A DNA stretch of 46,273 nucleotides, taken from Pseudomonadota bacterium. Its GTDB lineage: Bacteria; Pseudomonadota; Gammaproteobacteria; UBA9214. Shown in pieces: positions 34,366 through 42,569 of this stretch (the first letter of the stretch is position 1; every line of letters begins with the position of its first letter). The translations under genes were made by a program, and so were the position numbers. Where the stretch lies: assembly GCA_029287615.1 (NCBI GenBank), contig JARFQV010000064.1, positions 1 to 46,273 on the forward strand, in the 5' to 3' direction. The notes below the pieces were generated by a model. It saw only the letters and a program-made list of their open reading frames with translations, did not search any database and was not told the origin of the DNA.

Positions 34366-35649
34366 CTAGAGCTTGTAGTTGCCCTGTTTATCGATGGTAA
34401 TCGTCTCGTTCAGAAAACGGGTCTTGAGGCCCATGTTGTTGAGCGTCTCATAGGCCATTTCCGCACGGATACCATTGGCGCAGTAAATAATGATTTCCTT
34501 GTCCTTTGGCAAGTCGGCGGCGACATCTTCCAGTTTCTCCAGCGGGATATGCCGGGCGTCCCGGAGCATGCCGGTGGCGGCTTCCTTTTCGGTGCGCACG
34601 TCAATGAAATAGATCCCGTCGCGGGATTTTTCCAGGGCAGCAAATTCCTCGGGTGCGATGGCGCCGGGAGCCAGTTTTTTCTGGTAAACGATCTCGGTGG
34701 CCGCCGGACCTTGTGCAGTCGGGAGGCTGGCCTCCTGCCAACCGGAGAAACCCTGGTAGAGTACTGTGGTTCCCGTGTAGCCCCAGTTGCGCAATTCCTT
34801 GTAGGCGAGCAGGGCCTCCCTGGAGGTGTGACTGTGGGCATAGATAACGATCGGGGCCCGCATATCGGTCACACCCGGCAGTTCTGCCACGGTTTTTTCC
34901 TGCACAAAACGACTGGTCATGGCCTGCAGTTCTGCCAGTGGCAGGGCGACCGCACCCTGTATATGAGACTGGCTGCTCGACTTCGTGTCGCGCACATCCA
35001 GGATCACGGTCTGTTCATTCAGGTTTTTCGCCAGCCAATCGGCCTCGGCATGCACGGGAAGCTTGCTCTTTCCCCAGCCGGGAAGGCCTGCCTGGTAACC
35101 CTTCAGGTTGGTGTAGCCGGCCTTTTGGGCCATGTCTACCGCGATCCCGGTGTACGGACAGGTTGGGCCACCGCAGTAGAAGACCAGCAGTGCATCCTTG
35201 TCCTCGGGAAGCAGGCTGAGAAAATTCTCGTCCTTGGGGTGCGCCGGTCGGGCACTGGGCACATGGGCCTTGCCGAAACGCTTCACGGGGCGGGCATCGT
35301 AGAGGTAATAGGGTTGCTTGCCGGTCATGATCTTCAGCAATTCCCCCGAGTCGATTTCCACGCCGGGCGGTAGTGCAAACACGACCTTTCTGATCGTCTT
35401 GGCGGGTTGCCCGGGTTCGCGTTCAGCCTCGATGAGGTCCGGTGGGCTGAGTTCCCCGATGCTGGTGAAACCGTCGAATTTGGTGTTACCGTCGGTGCGG
35501 ATCACGACTTTTTGGTCCTTGACACCGATCTGGACAGTCCCGGCCTTGGTGGAAACCGTCTGGATGCGTCCCTTGACCACCTCGGCACGCAGGATCTGGG
35601 TAATTGCGACTGAAACGAAAAGCGAGATCAACAGCAACCAAATCTTCAT
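34366..35649 (-). CDS. Exported triple-rhodanese protein
   Basis: 427 residues with an N-terminal signal (MKIWLLLISLFVSVAI..). After a small beta domain (about 23-95, VKGRIQTVSTKAGTVQIGV) come three rhodanese domains. Domain 1 has the active loop FYCGGPTCPYTG (Cys159), domain 2 reads VIYAHSHTSRE with Ala271 in the cysteine position, and domain 3 has IIYCANGIRAEM (Cys390). So two domains are potentially active and the middle one is not. The start at 35649 is supported by GGGGGGATTGAAG before the ATG. It is the first gene of the five-gene operon with psrA-like, psrB-like, psrC-like and the rhodanese lipoprotein, and probably delivers or traps sulfane sulfur in the periplasm. Confidence 0.9.
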   Translation of the reverse strand: MKIWLLLISLFVSVAITQILRAEVVKGRIQTVSTKAGTVQIGVKDQKVVIRTDGNTKFDGFTSIGELSPPDLIEAEREPGQPAKTIRKVVFALPPGVEIDSGELLKIMTGKQPYYLYDARPVKRFGKAHVPSARPAHPKDENFLSLLPEDKDALLVFYCGGPTCPYTGIAVDMAQKAGYTNLKGYQAGLPGWGKSKLPVHAEADWLAKNLNEQTVILDVRDTKSSSQSHIQGAVALPLAELQAMTSRFVQEKTVAELPGVTDMRAPIVIYAHSHTSREALLAYKELRNWGYTGTTVLYQGFSGWQEASLPTAQGPAATEIVYQKKLAPGAIAPEEFAALEKSRDGIYFIDVRTEKEAATGMLRDARHIPLEKLEDVAADLPKDKEIIIYCANGIRAEMAYETLNNMGLKTRFLNETITIDKQGNYKL

Positions 35650-35837
35650 CTTCAATCCCCCCGGGATCTTTGCTGAAACTGATTTAAGAGCGGTTCCGCG
35701 GTATCGGAGCATCCAATACCTTGGATCGTATAGGGATATGCTGGGCCATGCAACAAACGAAGAACGGCGTAGTATGGCGCAAGGCAGGCAGTTGAAACGG
35801 GGATAGCCCCTTGCCAGGGGCCGCATGGAGAAGCCTG

Positions 35838-35861
35838 AATTGATTTATCAGCGGATCAATT
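35838..35861. promoter_or_regulatory. Inverted repeat AATTGAT-N10-ATCAATT in divergent region
   Basis: A perfect 7-bp inverted repeat in the 260-base gap between the sulfur operon (leftward) and the ferritin-like gene (rightward), ending 48 bases before that gene. It is a candidate operator for a dimeric regulator. The 10-base spacing excludes a standard FNR box despite the TTGAT/ATCAA ends. Confidence 0.35.
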
Positions 35862-35909
35862 GCAAGATGATGCGGGGGATTGACTCACGTATCAGAGCAA
35901 GGAGGAGTT

Positions 35910-36470
35910 ATGAAACATCCCGAGATCACCGAAGACATGATCTTTCAGTGCTTCAGCGCCGCGCAGCGGTGTACCGACCAGCACGGGACCGCCGCATCCT
36001 TTGTGGATGTCGAGGAGTATGAGAACCAGATCATGTATCCGGAGTTTGCCCGCTGGGCGGAGAAGGCCGGACAACGGGACCTGGCCCGCCTGTTCCGCAA
36101 GGTTGCCGGTGAGGAAAAGCTGCATGCGGTGTGGTTGCGCGAACTCTATGACGACATTGGCGTGCCACCGCGAGGGGAAGATACGCAACGGGCCATCGAT
36201 GCACTGGAGACGATCAAGGCCAACTGCGATGCTCTCGTAGCGATGAACCCCAAGGGTGTGGTGGAGAAGGCGCTGAGTGTGGCGATCCGGGTCGAGGAAC
36301 GCGAGTACCGGGATATCTATCCGCGTTTCCGGGACCAGGCACTTGAAAATGACGATGCCCAAACGGCCGCCGTCTATCAGCGGGTGATCGATTCCGAGCA
36401 GCAGCATGCCGAATGGTTTCATGCGGCTTTGAAAGACGTTCAATCAGCCGCTGTTGCCGAAACTGCTTGA
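35910..36470 (+). CDS. Ferritin-like/rubrerythrin-type di-iron protein without rubredoxin domain
   Basis: 186 residues, all helical. Di-iron ligand motifs are EEYENQIMYPEFARWAEKAG, VAGEEKLHAVWL, RVEEREYRDIYPRF and DSEQQHAEWFHAAL, the paired E and ExxH arrangement of rubrerythrin-like four-helix bundles. There is no C-terminal rubredoxin (CxxC pair), so it resembles sulerythrin or other truncated rubrerythrins that act on peroxide or store iron. The start is set by AAGGAGGAGTT before the ATG at 35910. Its 3' end overlaps the prenyltransferase frame, suggesting one transcript. Confidence 0.88.
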   Translation: MKHPEITEDMIFQCFSAAQRCTDQHGTAASFVDVEEYENQIMYPEFARWAEKAGQRDLARLFRKVAGEEKLHAVWLRELYDDIGVPPRGEDTQRAIDALETIKANCDALVAMNPKGVVEKALSVAIRVEEREYRDIYPRFRDQALENDDAQTAAVYQRVIDSEQQHAEWFHAALKDVQSAAVAETA

Positions 36471-37341
36471 GACCGGTGCTCCGGCGCCGGAACTGATGAA
36501 GACGGGATGGTGGCAGGTCTTCAATCCTGCCATTTATCTCGTCTCTATTCTTCCCGGGGCCGGGGTATGGATGCTTGTCCGTCCAACCAGTAATGACCAG
36601 ACAGCCCTGATCCTGGGGACGGCCGCGGTTGTCATGCTGCAGCATGCGATCAACCTGCTGAATGATGTGAGTGACTGGCGCCTTGGTGCTGATGTCAACA
36701 AACTGGATTCCTGGGTTCGTTTCCACCACGAAAATCTGCATACGACCAGCCTGCACGGAGGGGTGAGCTTCCTGGCCGGTGGTATGCTCGGTCTGGGTGC
36801 GCTGTTTATAACCGGACGGTTCTGGATCCTGGGGATCGCCCTGCCAATGATCGCTCTGGGATATCTGTACAATGCAGGAAGGCGTCCCTTGTCCTATACC
36901 CGTCTCGGTGAATGGGTCACCGGGCTGTGCTACGGACCCGGCGTGGTTGGTTGTCTGTGGTTGCTCAGCGGACAGCCTGTCAACATGAGTGCGGTGCTGG
37001 CCATGCTGGCCTTCGCAGCCCTGGCCATGTCGTTGCTGCTTTCGCACCAGCCGCCACAGATTGAATCTGACCGCCTGGCAGGCAAGCATTCCTTTGCGGT
37101 CCGCTACGGGGCCAGGCAGACCTGCCGGGTCTCCCGGGGATTATTTGCCATTTTTCTACTGGCCTGTGGTTTCGCCTTGTGGCTCTCCGTGCACACCACG
37201 ACCACCCTGGTCGTATTCGTACTGATGGCCGTGCTGGCCCTCTACCAGACGATGCAGTCTCCCCTGAATCCGAAACGCATACTTCTCCCGGCCTCCACGG
37301 TTATAGTGGCAAGCCTGGCGGTGTTCCTGCTCGGTGCCTGA
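36454..37341 (+). CDS. UbiA/MenA-family prenyltransferase
   Basis: 295 residues with eight or nine helices. The first Asp-rich motif NLLNDVSDWRLGADVNKLDS and the second, ESDRLAGKHSFAVRYGARQ, match the UbiA superfamily, with the D..GK.(S/T)..VR.G form of MenA-like enzymes (1,4-dihydroxy-2-naphthoate prenylation). A menaquinone role would suit the adjacent sulfur-reductase complex, but related enzymes make other quinones or heme A. Start is uncertain: TTG at 36454 overlaps the ferritin-like gene, and ATG 36496 (MKTGWWQVFNP) has a weak GGA upstream and begins at the first helix. Confidence 0.85.
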   Translation: MPKLLETGAPAPELMKTGWWQVFNPAIYLVSILPGAGVWMLVRPTSNDQTALILGTAAVVMLQHAINLLNDVSDWRLGADVNKLDSWVRFHHENLHTTSLHGGVSFLAGGMLGLGALFITGRFWILGIALPMIALGYLYNAGRRPLSYTRLGEWVTGLCYGPGVVGCLWLLSGQPVNMSAVLAMLAFAALAMSLLLSHQPPQIESDRLAGKHSFAVRYGARQTCRVSRGLFAIFLLACGFALWLSVHTTTTLVVFVLMAVLALYQTMQSPLNPKRILLPASTVIVASLAVFLLGA

Positions 37342-37385
37342 ACGATGGCGCAGCCAGCCCGGGCGCATCCGCTTTAATTGAAAGG

Positions 37386-38717
37386 CTAAACATGATTTTG
37401 CGCCGGTCTCGAGGGCTTGCGTGTTCCACCGGATCGGCCTGATCCGGATTTATATCGAGGATCTGATGCCTTTTGGGCTGAGCGCTTGCGCTGTTGGGTA
37501 GCACTTGCCTGTTTCCTGGATCTGGACCGGATTTTACCGTTCCTGCCGTTCTGAATGGGATCGGCCTGAATGCTTGGATCGGGCGTATAACCATCCAGAA
37601 CCACCCTGGGGAGTTCACGTTTCAACAGTTGTTCGATATCTCGCAACAACTTGTGCTCATCCACGCATACAAGGGAGATGGCCTCACCGTCATTGCCGGC
37701 GCGTCCGGTTCGACCAATACGATGTACATAGTCTTCCGGGACGTTGGGGAGTTCATAGTTCACCACATGGGGTAACTGATCGATATCCAGCCCCCGGGCC
37801 GCTATATCCGTTGCGACCAGCACTCGTACCTCGCCCGTCTTGAATGCGCGCAATGCACGGGTGCGGGCACCCTGACTCTTGTTGCCATGGATGGCAGCGC
37901 TGCACAGGCCGTCCCCATCCAGTTGCCGGGCCAGGCGGTTGGCACCGTGTTTGGTACGGGTAAATACCAGCACCTGGCGCCAGTTGCGAGAACCGATGAG
38001 GTGACTCAACATCTCCCGCTTGCGGTGCTTGTCCACCGGATGGACCATTTGCTCGATCCGTTCGGCGGTGGTATTTCGGCGTGCCACCTCGATCAGTTCG
38101 GGGCGGTTCAGCAGGCGGTCGGCCAGCTGTTTGATCTCCCTGGAGAAGGTGGCGGAAAACAGCAGGTTCTGACGGGATCCGTTCTCAGGCAGCAGGGAAA
38201 GCAGCTTGCGGATATCATGGATGAAGCCCATATCGAGCATCCGGTCGGCTTCGTCCAGGACCAGGATTTCGATCTGCGACAGATCCACCGTTTTCTGTCC
38301 GGCGTGATCCAGCAGCCGGCCCGGTGTAGCCACCAGGATATCGACGCCGCGCCGCAGTTTTTCGATCTGTGGATTGATCTTGACCCCACCAAAGATGACT
38401 GCTGATTGAAGCGGCAGGTGGCGGCCGTAGGTGTCCACGCTTTCACCTACCTGGGCGGCCAGCTCACGGGTCGGGGTGAGTACGAGGGCGCGAACCGGGC
38501 GTCGAGCGTTGCCGGATTGGGTTGCGTGTAGTCGCTGCAGCACTGGCAGGGTGAAACCGGCCGTCTTTCCGGTGCCGGTCTGGGCACCGGCCATCACATC
38601 CCTGCCTTGCAAAATGACGGGAATCGCCTTGTGCTGGATCGGGGTGGGTCTGGTGTAGCCCTGCTCATCGATAGCGCGCAGGAGTTCGGCCGAAAGACCG
38701 AGGGTAGTAAATGACAT
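37386..38717 (-). CDS. rhlE: DEAD-box RNA helicase RhlE
   Basis: 443 residues. The Q motif ([26 protein letters not shown]), motif I AQTGTGKT, Ia PTRELAAQ, Ib TPGRLLD, motif II DEAD in [13 protein letters not shown], motif III SAT, ARGLDI and [10 protein letters not shown] are all present. The C-terminal 65 residues are basic and low-complexity ([16 protein letters not shown]), typical of RhlE tails that bind RNA. It is cytoplasmic and acts in RNA remodelling, ribosome assembly and cold growth. The ATG at 38717 is preferred because GGAGAG lies eight bases upstream; the frame continues to 38771 without support. Confidence 0.94.
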   Translation of the reverse strand: MSFTTLGLSAELLRAIDEQGYTRPTPIQHKAIPVILQGRDVMAGAQTGTGKTAGFTLPVLQRLHATQSGNARRPVRALVLTPTRELAAQVGESVDTYGRHLPLQSAVIFGGVKINPQIEKLRRGVDILVATPGRLLDHAGQKTVDLSQIEILVLDEADRMLDMGFIHDIRKLLSLLPENGSRQNLLFSATFSREIKQLADRLLNRPELIEVARRNTTAERIEQMVHPVDKHRKREMLSHLIGSRNWRQVLVFTRTKHGANRLARQLDGDGLCSAAIHGNKSQGARTRALRAFKTGEVRVLVATDIAARGLDIDQLPHVVNYELPNVPEDYVHRIGRTGRAGNDGEAISLVCVDEHKLLRDIEQLLKRELPRVVLDGYTPDPSIQADPIQNGRNGKIRSRSRKQASATQQRKRSAQKASDPRYKSGSGRSGGTRKPSRPAQNHV

Positions 38718-39277
38718 AGGGATTACTCTCCAGTTTTGCCCTCCCGATGTCAGCATTTGCTGGCGGGACACGGTCCGGGCTGGATAAAGGTATTCTTGTA
38801 GTAGCGGGAGGCTCTGCCCCTGACAGAGAAGGGGACGGGCAAACGGCTCAAGACACTTTCCTGCGACTTCAGGGTCGCGCGGGTGCAGACCGGTCAGGCA
38901 CCCGGAAAGCCGGTAGTATACCAGAAATCTGCATAGCTGTTGTTTTGGTATTCATTCCCGGCTCCGGGCTTCTGTGCCGGGCGATCGCACCACGATGCCC
39001 GGAAAGAGCTGCGCCAAATGGCCGGCATTGGTCCAGGCTGCAGAATCGGCAATAAACGGTCGACAACCTGTGCGGAACGCGTATTGTGTTGTTTTTGACA
39101 GCCGCATCACCTTTATCCGGTGTTACCTGGTGCAGAAACCACGGCACCATGCCGGCTGGATGGGACCGTTCCAGCATGTCGTTCGAAACGATTGCCGATA
39201 AATCGGGTCGTTGGTTTGGCACAATACAGAGTGATTCTTGATTATCTACTGAAAACCGGTCTATTCTCTATACTGTG
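38718..39277. other. Intergenic region between rhlE and the copper operon
   Basis: About 560 bases without a recognisable gene. It contains self-complementary GC segments, for example CCGGGC (38978-38983) with GCCCGG (38998-39003), which may be structured leader RNA for rhlE. No copper-responsive operator was recognised before 39278, though a TATACT hexamer ends at 39274. Confidence 0.4.
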
Positions 39278-39661
39278 ATGAATAATCGGATGTGCAGGCT
39301 TCTGCTGGTCATTATGACTCTCGCCCTGGTGGTATCACCGCTGCGGGGTGCACTCGCATTCCCGGCTGTGGATGACGCTGATCACTGCGCACAGATGCAG
39401 GATGATGAGCATTCCATGGAACAGATGACTGGTATGCAGGATTCAACGGCAGGAAATCCGGATACTGCATGTGAACTGGGTTGTGGCGGGGATTGCTGTG
39501 ACGGGGCATGCGGCACCTGTCTTCATGGATCGATGATCTTGTCCGATATCCTCGTGGGCATATCCGATGCACGCGATCATTCAGTGATCAAAGTCTCGGA
39601 CAACTTTTCGGGACGAACAGCCCACCCGCCGTTTCGACCCCCTATCCCTCTCCTGAGCTGA
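39278..39661 (+). CDS. Small exported Cys/His/Met-rich protein, probable metal binder
   Basis: 127 residues. A signal peptide (MNNRMCRLLLVIMTLALVV..GALA) is followed by a region rich in Met, His and Asp (DHCAQMQDDEHSMEQMTGMQ) and then a tight cysteine cluster, CELGCGGDCCDGACGTC. This composition suggests periplasmic binding of copper or silver. It resembles the small accessory proteins ahead of Cus/Cop operons (CopL-like), but I cannot assign a named family. The TolC-like gene follows after 80 bases. GTG at 39275 directly precedes the chosen ATG. Confidence 0.72.
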   Translation: MNNRMCRLLLVIMTLALVVSPLRGALAFPAVDDADHCAQMQDDEHSMEQMTGMQDSTAGNPDTACELGCGGDCCDGACGTCLHGSMILSDILVGISDARDHSVIKVSDNFSGRTAHPPFRPPIPLLS

Positions 39662-39742
39662 TTTGACGCACCCCGGTTTTACTGTCTCCTGGCAGTGAAC
39701 CAGCCGTGATCCGTACCAGTCAGTTGGCTTTGGAGAATCGCC

Positions 39743-41140
39743 ATGAATTACCCCCGGAATCGTCTCCGGTCTTCATGCAGCATCATTAATGCGTGGATTG
39801 CAACTCACCTAACCTGTTATCGCTGTGTACCGGTCCGGCTCACCAGACAGCGGGCATTGATCATCGCTTTCCTGGCGTTTGTATTGCCCGGTCTGGCCTT
39901 TCCGGTAACACCGGGAAAGGAGTCGGCCCCACACCACCTCTCGCTGGATGACGCGGTTGCGATCGCGATCGAAGGTCACCCGGGGCTTGCCGAGATGCGC
40001 TCGCGCGCCGAGGCCATGGCGGCCATACCATCGCAGGCCGGTGCACTGCCTGATCCCATGGTGAGTCTGAATGCCCTGAATTTCCCGACCGACGGCTTTG
40101 ATCGCGATCAGGAGGCCATGACCCAGCTGCAGATCGGAATCGAGCAATCTCTGCCGTTTCCCGGCAAACTCGAACTGAAGGAACAGGCGGCCGAATTCGA
40201 TGCCGGTGCGGCGGCCAGCAGTGTGGAGGAAACCCGGCTGCGTCTCGTGTACCAGGTGAAGCAGACGTGGTGGCAGATATTTTATCTGGACCGAGCGCTC
40301 GAGATTGTCTCCCGCAACCAGGATCTGTTGCGTCAGTTCGTGCAGATTACGCAGACCAGGTACAAGGTGGGCGAAGGTCTGCAGCAGGAGGTGCTGCTGG
40401 CACAGGTTGAACTGTCCAGGTTACTGGATCGCCAGATAGCCCTTGAGGGACTGCGACGGGAACAGGTCGCGCGCCTCAATGCACTACTGGATCGCAGTGC
40501 CGGTACGCCGGTGGAATTGTCGGATCAGATTGATCAGGAACTGCCCTTGATACTGCCGGAAGCGCAATTGTTCGCACTTGCCGAGGCATCCAGACCGTCG
40601 CTGGCGCAGAAGCGACAGGAGGTCGAGGCGGCGCGGTCCCGGCGCGATTATGCGAAGCGCAACCGTTACCCTGATTTCAAGCTGGGTGCCGCGTACGGGT
40701 TCCGTGATGGCCGTAACCCGGATGGCAGTTCACGTGCGGATCTCGCCACGATACGCCTGGGTATGAGTCTGCCACTCTATGCCGCCCGCAAGCAGGACAA
40801 GGCGGTGGACCAGCGTAACAGCGAACTCCTCCAGAACCAGTATGCACTGCAGGACGAGTGGGGAAAGGTGCAGGCGGAAATCTCCGCCGCGTTCGCGGAT
40901 TACCGGCGCGCAGGTGAACAGGTTCAATTGTTCCGGACGGGGATCATCCCCCAGGCCCGGCAATCTGTCGCCTCCATGCTGTCCGGCTACCAGGTCAACA
41001 AGGTGGATTTCCTGAACCTGGTGCAGGCGCAGATCACGCTCTACAACTACGAGACCCGCTACTGGAAGTCCTTCAGCGAGGCCAATCAGGCCCTGGCCCG
41101 CCTGGGCGCCGCCGTGAGCGAGGAGGTGGTCCATGAATAA
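39743..41140 (+). CDS. cusC: TolC-family outer membrane factor (CusC-like)
   Basis: 465 residues. After an N-terminal signal/anchor region (about 30-55) come the two outer-membrane-factor repeats: HHLSLDDAVAIAIEGHPGLAEMRSRAEA with DPMVSLNALNFPT, and later ARSRRDYAKRNRYPDFKLGAAYGFRDG. Long coiled-coil helices form the periplasmic barrel. It provides the outer-membrane exit of the tripartite copper/silver pump. The ATG at 39743 has GGAGAATCGCC upstream. The long basic N-terminus is unusual for the family. The stop overlaps the start of the CusB-like gene by eight bases. Confidence 0.9.
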   Translation: MNYPRNRLRSSCSIINAWIATHLTCYRCVPVRLTRQRALIIAFLAFVLPGLAFPVTPGKESAPHHLSLDDAVAIAIEGHPGLAEMRSRAEAMAAIPSQAGALPDPMVSLNALNFPTDGFDRDQEAMTQLQIGIEQSLPFPGKLELKEQAAEFDAGAAASSVEETRLRLVYQVKQTWWQIFYLDRALEIVSRNQDLLRQFVQITQTRYKVGEGLQQEVLLAQVELSRLLDRQIALEGLRREQVARLNALLDRSAGTPVELSDQIDQELPLILPEAQLFALAEASRPSLAQKRQEVEAARSRRDYAKRNRYPDFKLGAAYGFRDGRNPDGSSRADLATIRLGMSLPLYAARKQDKAVDQRNSELLQNQYALQDEWGKVQAEISAAFADYRRAGEQVQLFRTGIIPQARQSVASMLSGYQVNKVDFLNLVQAQITLYNYETRYWKSFSEANQALARLGAAVSEEVVHE

Positions 41141-42569
41141 GCAGATTGTGATGGCTGTCTTGATCGCGCTCGTGCTCGGGGGCGCTGGTGGTTACTGGAT
41201 GGCAGGCTTTTGGGGTGGCGGGGGCATGGTACCCGATGCCGTTGATGAAACGGCAGTCGATGAACCCGGGGTACTGTTCTACCGTAATCCCATGAACCCT
41301 GCGATCACCTCACCGGTGCCCGCGCAGGATGAGATGGGCATGGAATATATTCCGGTATATGCCGGTGAGCAGCCGAACAAGGAGCCCCGGGTCCTTTTTT
41401 ATCGCAATCCCATGAATCCAGCGATCACCTCACCCGTGCCCGCACAGGATGAGATGGGGATGGATTACATACCGGTTTACGCAGAGGAAAGCGGGGGAGG
41501 TGACGGCGAGCCAGCCGGTACGGTCCGAATCGACCCGGTCACCGTCCATAATATCGGGGTGCGGACGGCGATGGCTGAACAGCGATCGCTCAGCCGGCAT
41601 ATCCGCAGCGTCGGTCGAGTTGCTTTCGACGAGGAGCGGCTCTCCCGTCTCCACCCCAAGACCGAAGGCTGGATCGAGGAACTCTATATCGACAAGACCG
41701 GTGAACAGATTGGCAAGGATGCCATCCTGCTCAATATCTACTCCCCGCAACTGGTCAGCAGCCAGCAGGAATATCTGCTGGCCCTGAATAACCTGGATGT
41801 ACTCGGTGAAAGTCCGTATGAGGAAATCCGTCAGGGTGCCCGGGATCTGGTCAGCAGTGCGCGGGAGCGGCTGGAACTACTGGATGTACCGGAACACCAG
41901 ATCCGGGAACTGGAACGCTCGCGCAGGATCAAGAAACACCTGCATATCCATTCGCCCTTCGATGGAGTGATCATCAATATCGGGGCACGCGAAGGCCAGT
42001 ATGTTACGCCCGCCACCGAACTCTACAAGATCGCGGACCTGTCCAGGGTCTGGGTTTTTGCAGACGTCTACGAAAACGAGGTTGCCTGGATCCAGGCCGG
42101 CGATCCTGTGGACATGAAGCTCGCTGCAATGCCGGGCAAGGTCTTCTCCGGGCGTGTCGGTTACATCTACCCCTATGCCGAGGCCAAGACACGCACTATC
42201 AAGCTTCGCCTGGAGTCCGACAACCCGGACCTGCTCCTCAAGCCGGACATGTTTGCCGACATCACCATCCATGCCCAGCGCAAGGTCGATGCTGTTGTCA
42301 TCCCGGCCGAGGCAGTGGTGCGGTCCGGGGAACGCGAGCAGGTGTTCGTTGTGAGGGAGCCGGGCAAGTTCGAGCCACGTGATGTGAGGCTGGGTGTCAG
42401 CGCAAAGGGCATGGTGCAGGTCCTCGAGGGGGTGTCCGCGGGAGAACGGGTGGTTACTTCCAGCCAGTTTCTGATCGATTCGGAGTCCAAGCTGCGCGAG
42501 GCAACGGCGAAGATGCTGGAGGCAATGTCCGGCGAACAGGGGGGCGATGATGATCAGGGCAATCATTGA
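41133..42569 (+). CDS. cusB: Membrane fusion protein of Cu/Ag efflux (CusB-like), duplicated metal-binding domain
   Basis: 478 residues. An N-terminal anchor helix is followed by two nearly identical heavy-metal-binding domains (FYRNPMNPAITSPVPAQDEMGM, residues about 47-75 and 87-115), each with the Met pattern of the YHS-related domain in CusB-type adaptors. Then come the barrel-sandwich hybrid (LHPKTEGWIEELYIDKTGEQIGKDAILL), a helical hairpin with SPQLVSSQQEYLLAL, the beta-barrel (VWVFADVYENEVAWIQAGDPV) and a membrane-proximal domain. It links the inner-membrane pump to the TolC-like exit. Most relatives carry one such metal-binding domain, so the duplication is notable. Overlaps both neighbours. 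Confidence 0.92.
   Translation: MNKQIVMAVLIALVLGGAGGYWMAGFWGGGGMVPDAVDETAVDEPGVLFYRNPMNPAITSPVPAQDEMGMEYIPVYAGEQPNKEPRVLFYRNPMNPAITSPVPAQDEMGMDYIPVYAEESGGGDGEPAGTVRIDPVTVHNIGVRTAMAEQRSLSRHIRSVGRVAFDEERLSRLHPKTEGWIEELYIDKTGEQIGKDAILLNIYSPQLVSSQQEYLLALNNLDVLGESPYEEIRQGARDLVSSARERLELLDVPEHQIRELERSRRIKKHLHIHSPFDGVIINIGAREGQYVTPATELYKIADLSRVWVFADVYENEVAWIQAGDPVDMKLAAMPGKVFSGRVGYIYPYAEAKTRTIKLRLESDNPDLLLKPDMFADITIHAQRKVDAVVIPAEAVVRSGEREQVFVVREPGKFEPRDVRLGVSAKGMVQVLEGVSAGERVVTSSQFLIDSESKLREATAKMLEAMSGEQGGDDDQGNH
41271..41486 (+). repeat. Tandem duplication of the metal-binding domain in cusB
   Basis: Two units with a period of 120 bases begin at 41271 and 41391 and encode nearly the same 30 residues (FYRNPMNPAITSPVPAQDEM). 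They differ mainly at third codon positions (TACCGT/TATCGC, CCGGTG/CCCGTG), so the copies have been kept by selection at the protein level for some time. Confidence 0.85.

Noticed and set aside
35838-35861. FNR box upstream of the ferritin-like gene
   Set aside because: The TTGAT and ATCAA halves are 10 bases apart, not 4; kept only as a generic inverted repeat.
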